Source of the DNA: Aquisalimonas lutea
GTDB lineage: Bacteria > Pseudomonadota > Gammaproteobacteria > Nitrococcales > Aquisalimonadaceae
NCBI RefSeq assembly: GCF_030409225.1
Contig: NZ_JAUFPK010000008.1
Span: 1-64,000 of the forward strand
DNA: 64,000 nt
Reading direction: 5' to 3'
The notes beneath the pieces are model-generated. The model saw only the letters and a program-made list of their open reading frames with translations. It was not told the origin of the DNA and did no database searches. How positions within the stretch are numbered: position 1 is the stretch's first letter; every line of letters starts with the position of its first letter. Shown in pieces: positions 50,936-60,356 of the stretch. The position numbers and the translations under genes are program-made.

Positions 50936-51358
50936 ATGGAAACCGACGTAGCAACCGATCAGGCAAAAAATCCACTTGACGTCTATTGGGATTATGTTCG
51001 TTCCGGCCGATTTGCGATTCCTTCATGCCGGAAGTGTCAAAAGAAATTTCTTCCGCCGAGGCGGTTTTGCCCCGCGTGTGGATCGGAGGATATTGGCTGG
51101 AGAGAAAGCCAGGGACGTGGGTCTGTCTATACCTACACGGTCATTCATAGCGCACCGAATGAAGGGCTGAAAGCGGAAGTACCCTATGTGATCGCATTGG
51201 CTGACATTGAGGATCTTGGCACAGGCAGCCGATTCTACGCTCGCGTGTTCGACGTTGATCCCTCGGACATCTACACGGGGTTGCCCGTGAAGGTTGTTAT
51301 CCGAAGTGACAGAAACGGAGACAGTCTGCCGGTGCTCGTGCCACGGGAGGATGCATGA
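50936..51358 (+). CDS. DUF35-type Zn-ribbon/OB-fold protein
   Basis: A 140-residue protein. The rubredoxin-like Zn ribbon is IPSCRKCQKKFLPPRRFCPA then CGSEDIGW (two CxxC pairs), followed by an OB fold with GSVYTYTVIHSAP. The start is the ATG at 50936, one base after the permease stop; the upstream frame is shadow. DUF35 proteins form complexes with thiolase-like enzymes and help position acyl-CoA. Its gene overlaps the thiolase-like gene by four bases, so the two surely act together. Confidence 0.92.
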   Translation: METDVATDQAKNPLDVYWDYVRSGRFAIPSCRKCQKKFLPPRRFCPACGSEDIGWRESQGRGSVYTYTVIHSAPNEGLKAEVPYVIALADIEDLGTGSRFYARVFDVDPSDIYTGLPVKVVIRSDRNGDSLPVLVPREDA

Positions 51359-52503
51359 ACGGAGCAAGAACCGACGCTGCGATTGTTGGCGCGGCGACTT
51401 CGGACCTGGGCTATACGCCGGATTTCAGTACCCTTGACCTCATGGCGCAGGCCGCACATCGGGCCCTCGAGGATGCGGGAATCGGTAAGGACGAGGTCGA
51501 CGGATTGTTTACTGCGACGGCGCAGGTGCATCTGCCGACGTTGTCGCTGTCGGAGTACCTCGGTATTCGGCCGACGTATTTTGACTCCACCGTCCACGGC
51601 GGGGCGTCAAACCTCTCCCATGTCCGTCACGCGATTGCCGCTTTGCAGAGTGGACAGTGCGAGGTCGCGCTGATCGTCTACGGAAGTACCCAGCGCTCGG
51701 AACTCAAGCGATCCGGCACGCGACCGGCGGTGGCGGTTCCTCCGCCGCTGGAGGCGCCCTACGGTCCGATGTTCCCCGTGACGTCCTACGCGCTGATGGC
51801 GCAACGGCACATGAGTGAGTTCGGTACGACCCGGGAAGATCTGGCCAATGTTGCCGTTACCGCCAGTCAGTGGGGGAGTTTGAACCCGGATGCGTTCCGC
51901 CGTTCCGTCATCACGGTTGACGACGTTCTGCAGTCGCCACTTCTGTCCAGCCCCCTCCGGGCGAAGGATTGTTGCCTGATTACTGATGGCGGTGGTGCGT
52001 TGGTAATTACCACGAGAGACCGCGCACGGTCTGCTCGTCAACGTCCCGTACATGTTCTCGGAACAGGCGAGGTGACGGAACACGAAGGCATGATCAATAT
52101 GCCGGACCTCGCTTCAACCGGAGCCATTAGGACCGGACGAGTGGCCTTCGAGCAGGCCAGTTTAGAGCCATCTGAGGTCGATGTCGTTCAGATCTATGAC
52201 GCGTTCACCATCAACCCGATCATGATCCTGGAAGACCTCGGGTTCTGTGACAAAGGCGCCGGCTCTCGGATTTTCGCAGAGGGGCGGGCGAGCCCTGGGG
52301 GAGATTTGCCTGTGAATACGAGCGGTGGAGGTTTGGCCTATACCCACCCCGGGATGTTCGGGATTTTCACGTTGCTCGAGAACGTCCGGCAACTGCGCGG
52401 CGAGGCGGGTGATCGACAGGTTGACCATGCCCGAATCGCTCTTGCGCACGGCATCGGGGGAACGATGTCAAGTCATTGCACGGTGATTCTCGGGAGCGAT
52501 TGA
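51355..52503 (+). CDS. Thiolase-like (SCP2-type) protein lacking the usual nucleophilic Cys
   Basis: A 382-residue thiolase-fold protein. The region where a thiolase has its acylated Cys reads STVHGGASNLSHVRHAIAAL, with no Cys. Later motifs are VDVVQIYDAFTINPIMILED, the loop GGGLAYTHPGMFGIF with the conserved His, and HGIGGTMSSHCTVILG. This matches the SCP-x/Ltp-like group, some members of which are retro-aldolases rather than thiolases. With its DUF35 partner it probably breaks or forms a C-C bond in an acyl-CoA. Thiolysis is possible but not supported by the active site. Confidence 0.88.
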   Translation: MNGARTDAAIVGAATSDLGYTPDFSTLDLMAQAAHRALEDAGIGKDEVDGLFTATAQVHLPTLSLSEYLGIRPTYFDSTVHGGASNLSHVRHAIAALQSGQCEVALIVYGSTQRSELKRSGTRPAVAVPPPLEAPYGPMFPVTSYALMAQRHMSEFGTTREDLANVAVTASQWGSLNPDAFRRSVITVDDVLQSPLLSSPLRAKDCCLITDGGGALVITTRDRARSARQRPVHVLGTGEVTEHEGMINMPDLASTGAIRTGRVAFEQASLEPSEVDVVQIYDAFTINPIMILEDLGFCDKGAGSRIFAEGRASPGGDLPVNTSGGGLAYTHPGMFGIFTLLENVRQLRGEAGDRQVDHARIALAHGIGGTMSSHCTVILGSD

Positions 52504-52544
52504 GCACCCTTTTTGAAACAAAGAATGATTCGGAGTAGTGCGTA

Positions 52545-54644
52545 ATGCGAAGGTTACTTTCACCGTCGAGTATTGCCGTTGTTGGGGCATCAACCAATCC
52601 GAAGGCTATTGGCGGCCAGCCTATTCGGCAATTGTTCAACCACGGGTACTCGGGGCGTGTACTCCCCGTCAACCCGAACCGGGACACTGTCCAGGAACTC
52701 GAATGTTTTCCCTCGGTCAGCGAGCTTCCCGGTGACGTCGATGTGGCGCTTATTGCTGTTCCGGCACCAAACGTTGAGGGGGTCGTCGAGGAGTGCGGAA
52801 AGAAGGGAATCCCGTACGCCGTGGTCCTAAGTTCCGGGTTTGCGGACGCCGGTGGAGACGGGATCGAGCTTCAAGAACGTCTGGTCAAGACCGCTCAGAA
52901 GTATGGCGTCAGAATCCTGGGGCCGAACTGCGTCGGATACATCTCGATGACGCACAACTTCTATGGAGGGTTTGGCGCATTTTTCGACTATCAGTTTGCG
53001 TCGGGTCCGGTCGGGTTTGTGACGCAAAGCGGTGGTGTTGGTGGCGGCCTTCTCACAATCCTGGAAGAACGAGGCATCCGGTTCAGCCATTTTCTCCATA
53101 CGGGGAACGCAGCGGATATCGACATCGAAACCGGGATCGAGGCGTTCGTCGATGATCCCGACACGAATGTGATCCTCGCCTATCTGGAAGGCCTGGCGAA
53201 CAACAGTCGCTTCCGGCAGGTCGCTGAACGCGCCTTGGTGGCCCGCAAGCCGATTATAGCCTGGAAGGCCGGAAAGTCAGCGCGAAGTGGCACGGCTGTC
53301 GTCTCTCATACCGGCCGAATGGCCGGGGATATCGATCGGTATCGTGCGGTCTTCGAAAGGTACGGTGTTGTCGAAGTAGATGACACTGAAGATCTCTCAG
53401 ACACGTTAAAACTTGCCCAGATGCAGTGTATTCCGCACGGGAGGCGCGTTGGAATTGTGTCGGTGTCAGGCGGTGCGGGGGTAATCGCCGCGGACTGTCT
53501 AGAGGAAGCCGAGAACGTCGAACTCGTTGATTTCAAAGATGAAACAGAGCGGAAAATCTCGGAACTTCTACCCGGATTCGCAACGAGCCGGAATCCGATT
53601 GACGTGACCGCACAGATTTTCAACGAGCCTGATCTCTTCGAAAAGGTGGTCGGGGCCGTATGCGAGGAAAACGAGGTCGACGTGATCGTTACCTGCATTG
53701 CCTCGGTCCACGGCGAGGTCGGCGAGACGATCGCACGAGCCATTGCGGATACGCAGAGCAAGGTTGGTGTTCCGATCGTGACCGTGTGGGCGTCCCGCGA
53801 TGAATTGAATGCGCCCGCCTTCAGAATTCTAGATGAAAAAGTGGTTCCGATCTTTCGTTCCCCAGAGCGGGCGCTGCGGGCGCTTGACCGCGTTGCGGCA
53901 TTTGGCATAACGCTGACGGCTCGGGAGAAGGAGAAAGAAGCGCGGCCGACGGAGCTGCCCGAACGGCTGGACGGCCAATACGATGCGAGCCAGGACAAGC
54001 AGCTAACGAGGCTCACAGAGTTCGACACGCTGGAGATGCTGCGGACCTACGGTGTTGCCGTCCCCGAGCAGAGACTTGTCACCGATGAGGGTGACGTGTC
54101 GCAGGCTCTGAAGGATGTCGGCACACCGGTCGTCATGAAGGTTCAGTCGCCGGATATCGCGCACAAGGCGGAGATCGGCGGTGTCGCCCTGACTGTTGAG
54201 TCCGAGGACGATGCGATTACGGCTTACAGGCAAATCATGGACGCTGCCTCGAAGGTCAGCGGCGCAGAGATCCGCGGCGTTGTCATGCAGCGTAAAAGCC
54301 GTCCGGGCGTCGAGATTATCTGCGGGTATGTACGGGACGCCGTCTTGGGGGATTTTCTCCTGTGTGGCGGCGGTGGGACGGACGTCGAGAAGAAGCGGGA
54401 TGTGCAACTCATACCGATGCCAGCCACGACCCGCGAGATTCGGGACAAGGTTCGGCGCGTGCATGCGGTGCGCAAGTTCGAATCCCAGCATCATCAATTT
54501 GACTCGCTCATCACGGTTATTTCTGCGCTGCAGCAATTTGCTCTGGATCACGCTGGAGATCTCGGGGAGCCTGAGATCAACCCGGTGATTATCAATGAAG
54601 ACAGTGTTATTGCCGTGGATGCTCTAGCGATTGCCAGAAAATGA
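52545..54644 (+). CDS. ADP-forming acyl-CoA synthetase (ACD type)
   Basis: A 699-residue single-chain NDP-forming CoA ligase. The N-terminal CoA-binding domain has LLSPSSIAVVGASTNPKAIG; the next domain has the phospho-His loop VVSHTGRMAG; the C-terminal ATP-grasp domain runs from RTYGVAVPEQRLVTDEGD through DFLLCGGGGTDVEKKRDVQL and EPEINPVII. It interconverts acyl-CoA, ADP and phosphate with acid and ATP, and so can save energy when a pathway ends in an acyl-CoA, or activate an acid. The start follows CGGAG. It lies after the thiolase-like gene with a 41-base gap. Confidence 0.93.
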   Translation: MRRLLSPSSIAVVGASTNPKAIGGQPIRQLFNHGYSGRVLPVNPNRDTVQELECFPSVSELPGDVDVALIAVPAPNVEGVVEECGKKGIPYAVVLSSGFADAGGDGIELQERLVKTAQKYGVRILGPNCVGYISMTHNFYGGFGAFFDYQFASGPVGFVTQSGGVGGGLLTILEERGIRFSHFLHTGNAADIDIETGIEAFVDDPDTNVILAYLEGLANNSRFRQVAERALVARKPIIAWKAGKSARSGTAVVSHTGRMAGDIDRYRAVFERYGVVEVDDTEDLSDTLKLAQMQCIPHGRRVGIVSVSGGAGVIAADCLEEAENVELVDFKDETERKISELLPGFATSRNPIDVTAQIFNEPDLFEKVVGAVCEENEVDVIVTCIASVHGEVGETIARAIADTQSKVGVPIVTVWASRDELNAPAFRILDEKVVPIFRSPERALRALDRVAAFGITLTAREKEKEARPTELPERLDGQYDASQDKQLTRLTEFDTLEMLRTYGVAVPEQRLVTDEGDVSQALKDVGTPVVMKVQSPDIAHKAEIGGVALTVESEDDAITAYRQIMDAASKVSGAEIRGVVMQRKSRPGVEIICGYVRDAVLGDFLLCGGGGTDVEKKRDVQLIPMPATTREIRDKVRRVHAVRKFESQHHQFDSLITVISALQQFALDHAGDLGEPEINPVIINEDSVIAVDALAIARK

Positions 54645-54677
54645 CGGAATTGACGAGCCAATAGTCAGGAGATGTTT

Positions 54678-55235
54678 ATGAGTAACACAGATAATGTTCT
54701 CTCCTTTCGGGAAGTCACGGAAATCCTGAGAATCATGGATGACGTACCTCGTGGAGGAGAGGTGACGTTAAAGATTGGTGAGGCCTCGCTGAAGATCAGA
54801 GTTGGGGGAGGGGGCGAAGCACGGAGCACGACGTTGCCGGAGCCGACGCGGGCAGTCAAACCGGCCCCCACCGCAAGCGAGAAGCCCCCAGCCGCTGAGG
54901 GAGCTAGCGCGGCCGGGCGGACAGGTGATACGGGCGCGGCGGCGACGCGGGCTGATGAAGCGCCTGAGGGCTGGACGGCCGTGGAAAGCCCCATGGCCGG
55001 AGTTTTCTATCGAACTCCCTCCCCGGGCGAAGCACCGTTCGTTGAGGTGGGTGATTTCGTTGAGAAGGGGCAGCAGGTCGGGATCATTGAAGTGATGAAG
55101 CTGATGAATCGGATCGTCGCACCCAGCAATGGGATTGTGCGCGAAATCTGCCTCGAGAACGAAGAACTCGCTGAGTTCGGCTCGGTTCTCATGTGGATCG
55201 CGGAGGCGAACGAGGCAGAGGCCACGAGCGGCTGA
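54678..55235 (+). CDS. Biotin carboxyl carrier protein
   Basis: A 185-residue AccB-like protein. The N-terminal helix (SFREVTEILRIMDDVPRGGE) is followed by a long alanine-, proline- and threonine-rich linker, then the biotinyl domain with SPMAGVFYRTPSPGEAPFVE and the biotinylation site IEVMKLMNRI (Lys). The start is the ATG at 54678, seven bases after AGGAGA; an ATG six bases earlier is too close. It is the first of three genes for a biotin-dependent carboxylase. Confidence 0.93.
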   Translation: MSNTDNVLSFREVTEILRIMDDVPRGGEVTLKIGEASLKIRVGGGGEARSTTLPEPTRAVKPAPTASEKPPAAEGASAAGRTGDTGAAATRADEAPEGWTAVESPMAGVFYRTPSPGEAPFVEVGDFVEKGQQVGIIEVMKLMNRIVAPSNGIVREICLENEELAEFGSVLMWIAEANEAEATSG

Positions 55236-55257
55236 GCTCTGGGCAAGGAGGACGGTC

Positions 55258-56595
55258 ATGAAACGGGTTTTGGTCGCTAACCGTGGAGAAATCGCGGTCC
55301 GCGTGATCCGCGCCTGTCGCGAGATGAATATCGAAGCGGTAGCCGTGTACTCCAAGGCAGACGCGAACGCTCTTCATGTGGAGCTGGCCGACCGGGCGAT
55401 ATGCGTGGGACCTGCACGGGTTACCGACAGCTATTTGAACATGGACGCCATTATCCAGATAGCGCTTTCTACGGGGTGTGACGGGATCCATCCCGGATAC
55501 GGTTTTCTCTCGGAGAACCCTGAGTTCGCGCAGAAATGCTCCGATGAAGGACTCACGTTCATTGGGCCTGACGCCAGCATCATCAGGGCAATGGGGGACA
55601 AGGTCCAAGGGCGGCTTATTGCCAAGGAGGCAGGAGTTCCGATTGTGGACGGAACCGAGGGAACGGAGGTGAGTTTCGATGACGTAGCGGCGCTCGCTCA
55701 ACGTTCCGGCTTTCCGGTCCTGCTCAAGGCGGCCGCAGGCGGTGGCGGCCGGGGAATGCGCATTGTCTGGAGCGAGGACGAGCTTAAGGGACAGTTTGAG
55801 GATGCACAGGCAGAAGCGCTGTCCTCGTTTGGTGACAAGACGGTGTATGCGGAGCGGTTCTTACCCTCAATCAGGCACGTAGAGGTGCAGGTGATGGGCA
55901 ATGGCGAAGGAGAAGTCATCCACTTCGGAACGCGTGATTGCACGTTGCAGCGGCGTCACCAGAAGGTCGTGGAGGAGGCACAGGCGACCTATTTTTCACC
56001 GGAGAAACGCGAAGAGATTGCATCGGACGCCGTGCGGCTTGCGTCTCACCTGGATTACGCCGGGGCAGGAACGGTTGAGTTCGTTGTTGATGCCCAAACG
56101 GCGGAGCACTTCTTTATCGAGGTGAATACCCGCATTCAGGTGGAGCATCCGGTAACGGAGATGATTACAGGTGTCGATCTCGTCAGGGAACAGCTCGAAG
56201 TCGCATCAAACGGAAGATTTTCCGAGGATGCGCAGGCGAGTAATGAGCTAAGGGGACATGCGTTAGAATTGAGAATTAACGCCGAGGATCCCGATTCGAA
56301 TTTTGCACCATGCCCTGGGAGAATTAATAATATGACAATACCTGGTGGTCCGGGCGTACGGTTTGATTCCCATATGAGACCAGGGGCAGAAATTTCTCCT
56401 TTTTATGATTCGATGATTGCCAAGCTGATTGTGCACGACATCAATCGCAAAAAGGCTATTGCTAGAGCGCAAAGAGCTCTTCGGGAGTTCGATATAACGG
56501 GCGTCAAAACGAATTCAAAGTTCCTTCTTGAAATTGTTTCTTCAACCGATTTCGTTAACGACGACATCGATACTGGATGGTTGGAGAGAAGATAA
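55258..56595 (+). CDS. Biotin carboxylase subunit
   Basis: A 445-residue AccC-like ATP-grasp enzyme. It has KRVLVANRGEIAVRVIRACR, GCDGIHPGYGFLSENPEFA, the glycine-rich ATP lid LLKAAAGGGGRGMRIV, TRDCTLQRRHQKVVEE and the active-site text FIEVNTRIQVEHPVTE. It carboxylates biotin on the carrier protein using ATP and bicarbonate. The ATG at 55258 follows AAGGAGG. Codon use becomes more AT-rich in the last third, and this continues into the next gene. Confidence 0.95.
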   Translation: MKRVLVANRGEIAVRVIRACREMNIEAVAVYSKADANALHVELADRAICVGPARVTDSYLNMDAIIQIALSTGCDGIHPGYGFLSENPEFAQKCSDEGLTFIGPDASIIRAMGDKVQGRLIAKEAGVPIVDGTEGTEVSFDDVAALAQRSGFPVLLKAAAGGGGRGMRIVWSEDELKGQFEDAQAEALSSFGDKTVYAERFLPSIRHVEVQVMGNGEGEVIHFGTRDCTLQRRHQKVVEEAQATYFSPEKREEIASDAVRLASHLDYAGAGTVEFVVDAQTAEHFFIEVNTRIQVEHPVTEMITGVDLVREQLEVASNGRFSEDAQASNELRGHALELRINAEDPDSNFAPCPGRINNMTIPGGPGVRFDSHMRPGAEISPFYDSMIAKLIVHDINRKKAIARAQRALREFDITGVKTNSKFLLEIVSSTDFVNDDIDTGWLERR

Positions 56596-56637
56596 AGATT
56601 TACTACGCAATACTGAATTTTGTATGAGGACTCGAAG

Positions 56638-58113
56638 ATGGGTAAGAGAGTTGAAATTGAGGATATAACGATAAGGGACGGTGCTCAATGCCTTTGGGCG
56701 ACACGATTGTCCACGGAGGAAATCGTTCCTATCGCTAAGACCATTGATCAAGCGGGGTTCACGGTTGTTGATTTGACTGGGGGCGCTGCGATCGACACGA
56801 GTATCATGTATTTGCAGGAGGATCCGTTCGAGCGTTGTCGGGTACTCAGTGAATTGATGCCGAATTCGAGATTAAACTTTAACTCTAGAGGTCAGAGCGT
56901 ATTTCGGTGGACGCAATACCCCGATGATGTAGCGGAATTAACAATTCGAGTGTTCGCTCGTAACGGCATCAAGTCGATCATGTTGTTTGATCCCCTGAAC
57001 GACATGAGGAATCTGGAATTTTCGGCGAAGATTGCAAAGGAACACGGACTATATGTCATTGGAAGCGTGACGTACACCATCAGTCCGTATCACACCGACG
57101 AACACTTCGTGGAGAAGACTCGCGATTTAGTTGAGATGGGTGTGGATGCGGTCTCCCTCAAGGACCCAAGCGGGCTATTAACCGCGGAGCGCGCCGTAGG
57201 TTTGCTAAGGCAGATGCGATCAGTGCTTCATGGCCAAGCATTGCAGTTACATTGTCATACGTCGACTGGCACCGGGGAGGAGGTCCATAAGGCAGCAATG
57301 GATATGGGCGAAGAAGGGCCGGATGTGTATCACGGTGCGGCACCGCCACTGGCATGGGGCCTTTCGCATCCTTCGCATGAGTTTCTGGTCGACAACTTGG
57401 TGGAAAGGGGGTTCGACGTCGGTTTGGACATGGAAGCCGTCCGAGACATGAGCGCTTACCTCCGCTATTTAGCTGAGAAACGAGGGCTTCCGGAGGGCAA
57501 GCCCGTTTCTAAAAGTGAAGGGGAAGGGACCCGGCGGCACGGTGTGCCAGGTGGGATGTTCAGTAATCTGCGGAGCCAACTCGAGGATCAAGGCTGTGCG
57601 GACCGTTTGCCCGAGGTATTGGAAGAAGTCCAGCGGGTTCGCCATGACCTGGGTTATCCCCTTCTTGTCAGCCCGATGGCCCAATATGTGGGTACCACCG
57701 CGGTACTAAATGTGCTTGCAGGGCGGTATGAGGTGGTTCCCGACGAAGTCAGAAACTACTTGCTCGGGTACTACGGGACGCCACCTGGGCCCGTGGACGA
57801 GAACATCCAAGACAAGATCCTAAACGGTGCGGAACCGATCAAGGAGCGTCCTGGAGAAGTTCTTGAGCCAATGGTCGAGGAGTTCCGAAAGAAAAACGGT
57901 CCCTTTCAGACGGAGGAAGACCTGGTTCTGAATATCTTCTATTCGAAGCCAATCCTGGATAAGTGGAATCTCAAGAACTGGGAGGGCTACCGAAGAACCC
58001 CGAAAAACGCTACGACATTCTTAATGCGTGAGGCAGTCACGAAAACGGACATCGACGAATTCTCATTTGAAAATCAAGAAAAGAAAATCACGGTAACATA
58101 TCAAGCGGACTAG
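56638..58113 (+). CDS. Pyruvate/oxaloacetate-carboxylase-type carboxyltransferase subunit
   Basis: A 491-residue HMGL-like TIM barrel plus PYC_OADA domain. Metal and catalytic motifs: DITIRDGAQCLWATRL, VSLKDPSGLLTAERAV with the Lys that is carbamylated in PYC, and the metal pair LQLHCHTSTGTG (HxH). The C-terminal domain has GVPGGMFSNLRSQL and RVRHDLGYPLLVSP. PYC-type domains carboxylate alpha-keto acids, so the acceptor may be a keto acid; the actual acceptor is unknown. A DUF-type biotin domain is absent, the carrier being encoded separately. Start: ATG at 56638 behind GAGGA. Confidence 0.93.
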   Translation: MGKRVEIEDITIRDGAQCLWATRLSTEEIVPIAKTIDQAGFTVVDLTGGAAIDTSIMYLQEDPFERCRVLSELMPNSRLNFNSRGQSVFRWTQYPDDVAELTIRVFARNGIKSIMLFDPLNDMRNLEFSAKIAKEHGLYVIGSVTYTISPYHTDEHFVEKTRDLVEMGVDAVSLKDPSGLLTAERAVGLLRQMRSVLHGQALQLHCHTSTGTGEEVHKAAMDMGEEGPDVYHGAAPPLAWGLSHPSHEFLVDNLVERGFDVGLDMEAVRDMSAYLRYLAEKRGLPEGKPVSKSEGEGTRRHGVPGGMFSNLRSQLEDQGCADRLPEVLEEVQRVRHDLGYPLLVSPMAQYVGTTAVLNVLAGRYEVVPDEVRNYLLGYYGTPPGPVDENIQDKILNGAEPIKERPGEVLEPMVEEFRKKNGPFQTEEDLVLNIFYSKPILDKWNLKNWEGYRRTPKNATTFLMREAVTKTDIDEFSFENQEKKITVTYQAD

Positions 58114-58124
58114 AGGGCGGAGTC

Positions 58125-58445
58125 ATGGTAAAAATTGCGATTATCCTTTTCAGGAACAGTATGTCGCTTGAAGAGCAGCACCGGTGGTGGCTTGAAGAGC
58201 ATGCACCGATGGCCCGGAAAATGCCTGGGCTTCGGGGCTACACGATCAATTTAAGTGCCAAGGGTGAAGGAGGTGAAGAGCCTGAAATTGCCGGAACGGA
58301 TTACTTGGAGTTCGACGACTGGGAGTCTGCCATGAAGGCTTATCAGTCAGTGGAGTGGAATGAGGCACGAGAACACACGGCCAAAAGCGGGGCCAAAGCA
58401 ATTCGGACATGGATTAAGGAGACAAGACATATTCTCGAAGAGTAA
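58125..58445 (+). CDS. EthD-like small protein
   Basis: A 106-residue dimeric alpha/beta-barrel protein of the EthD type: VKIAIILFRNSMSLEEQHRW, then WLEEHAPMARKMPGLRGYTI and a C-terminal ETRHILEE. EthD proteins accompany degradation enzymes, but their reaction is generally undefined; some related proteins are small-ring dehydratases or lyases. It begins 11 bases after the carboxyltransferase stop, behind GGCGGAG, so it belongs to the same operon. Confidence 0.87.
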   Translation: MVKIAIILFRNSMSLEEQHRWWLEEHAPMARKMPGLRGYTINLSAKGEGGEEPEIAGTDYLEFDDWESAMKAYQSVEWNEAREHTAKSGAKAIRTWIKETRHILEE

Positions 58446-58574
58446 GAAGGATCTTCGACCAAGGGGGCAGTCTGAGCCCGATGTGACCGGTAGAACGCTG
58501 GGCGGCGTCGAGGATGCTTGTGTAAGTGTAGCAACGGCAGGTCATGGAGAATGGGCCAGGCGCGAGGCATACCA

Positions 58575-60356
58575 ATGGTTTCTCGGAGAGCCTTGCCGTT
58601 CTTGGCGTGGCTGCCGAGCGTCACGGTCCGCACGTTGTGGGCGGACCTTCTGGCTGGGCTCACGGGAGCGGTCATCGTTTTGCCCCAAGGCGTCGCCTAT
58701 GCACTGATAGCCGGGCTACCGCCGCAGTATGGGTTGTATACGGCGATCGTGCCACCGGTTATCGCTGGCTTGTTCGGTTCGTCGCGACACTTGGTCTCAG
58801 GTCCTACTGCTGCGATCTCAATTGTCGTGTTCAGCGTCGTCAGCGGCGTTGTCTCACCGGATAGCCCGCAGTTCGTTCCGTACGTGCTCACCCTTACCTT
58901 CATGGCTGGCGCCATCCAGTTCATGCTCGGGTTGGCAAGAGTGGGCACGTTGGTGAACTTTATCTCGCACACGGTCGTGGTAGGATTTACGACCGGTGCG
59001 GCGGTGGTGATCGCCGTGAGTCAGCTGCGTCATTTCCTCGGCCTGGATGTCGGCAGCAGCGCTTCCTTCCCCGAGACCGTATCGACAGTGATGAGCGCCT
59101 TGCCCGCGACGAATCCGTGGGCGGTCGCCATCGGTGGGATCACGCTGATTACCGCAATGGCTGTGCGCTGGCTATGGCCGCGTTCGCCGGGGTTACTTAT
59201 CGCCATGGTTGTCGGAAGCGTTGCGGGCACTGTCTTGGGCGCCGAGCGCTATGGTGTCGAGCGGGTTGGGGCTATTCCCGGCGAGCTCCCGGCGCCGTCA
59301 TTCCATTTGCTCTCGCCGGAGGCAATGCCTGAACTCGCTTCAGGTGCGCTAGCGGTTGCGGTGATCGCGTTGATTGAGGCAGTGGCCATTGCCCGGGCCG
59401 TGGGGATGCGGTCCCGCCAGCGTATCGACGGCGACCAGGAGTTCATCGGTCAGGGGCTATCCAATATTGTCGGCAGCTTGTTCTCCTGCTATGCGGCGTC
59501 CGGGTCTTTCACACGCACAGGGGCGAACTATGAGGCTGGGGCTCGTACCCCGCTCGCTGCGGTCTTCGCGGCGTCGATCCTGCTTGTTGTTGTGCTTGCC
59601 GTACCCGGTGTGACGGCCTATCTACCAATGCCGGCGATGGCTGCCGTGGTACTGGTCATCGCCTGGAATCTCGTAGATCTTGGGCGGTTGCGCCAGATTG
59701 TCAGTGTAAGCCGTGAAGAGACGGCGATTTTGGTCGTGACATTCCTGGCGACTCTGTTGCTGGATCTGGAGTTCGCTATTTACGCGGGTGTGCTTCTGTC
59801 TTTATTGCTGTTCCTCAAGCGTAGCGCCCGGCCCTACATCGTTGCTGTGGCGCCAATGCACGGGCGGCCCGGCCGGCCGTTGCGGAACGCTGCCAAACGC
59901 GGTCTGGCGGAGTGCCCGCAAGTCAAAATTCTGCGCATCGACGGCCCGCTGTTTTTCGGTTCGGCAGACCATCTACAGGGGCATCTTGGGCAGTTGACCG
60001 AGGCTGGCTACAGTCATGTGGTGCTTGAGGGCAGTGGCGTCGATTTTGTGGACGTTGCGGCCGCGGAGACGCTCGCACAGGAGGCAGAGCGTTTTCGCAG
60101 TCTCGGTGGCGGATTGTGGCTTTGTAGTTTCAAGGAACCGGCGGGGGAATTACTACGTTATCGCGTCTTTCGAGACGCAATTGGCGCGAAATATATCCAT
60201 GGCTCGCCGGACGACGCCATTGGAGCGATTTTTTCGGAGACTCCGCTGTGCAGTGAGTGTCGACAAGAGGACAGACGCTGTTGTCGGTTGATTGACGGTG
60301 CTCGTGAAAGCACGGACGAGCGGGTGACGAGGCAGCCGACACCTTATCTGCCGTAG
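58575..60356 (+). CDS. SulP-family anion transporter with STAS domain
   Basis: A 593-residue transporter. The first part has the SulP signature VLPQGVAYALIAGLPPQYGL and about eleven helices (for example LVSGPTAAISIVVFSVVSGV), and the last 150 residues form a STAS domain (ILRIDGPLFFGSADHLQGHL, VVLEGSGVDFVDVAAAE). A Cys-rich tail (LCSECRQEDRRCCRL) follows. The start is uncertain: the ATG at 58575 has GAGG at good distance; one at 58551 lies directly on GGAGA. SulP proteins carry sulfate, bicarbonate or dicarboxylates. Next to a biotin carboxylase, bicarbonate is an attractive but unproven substrate. Confidence 0.9.
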   Translation: MVSRRALPFLAWLPSVTVRTLWADLLAGLTGAVIVLPQGVAYALIAGLPPQYGLYTAIVPPVIAGLFGSSRHLVSGPTAAISIVVFSVVSGVVSPDSPQFVPYVLTLTFMAGAIQFMLGLARVGTLVNFISHTVVVGFTTGAAVVIAVSQLRHFLGLDVGSSASFPETVSTVMSALPATNPWAVAIGGITLITAMAVRWLWPRSPGLLIAMVVGSVAGTVLGAERYGVERVGAIPGELPAPSFHLLSPEAMPELASGALAVAVIALIEAVAIARAVGMRSRQRIDGDQEFIGQGLSNIVGSLFSCYAASGSFTRTGANYEAGARTPLAAVFAASILLVVVLAVPGVTAYLPMPAMAAVVLVIAWNLVDLGRLRQIVSVSREETAILVVTFLATLLLDLEFAIYAGVLLSLLLFLKRSARPYIVAVAPMHGRPGRPLRNAAKRGLAECPQVKILRIDGPLFFGSADHLQGHLGQLTEAGYSHVVLEGSGVDFVDVAAAETLAQEAERFRSLGGGLWLCSFKEPAGELLRYRVFRDAIGAKYIHGSPDDAIGAIFSETPLCSECRQEDRRCCRLIDGARESTDERVTRQPTPYLP

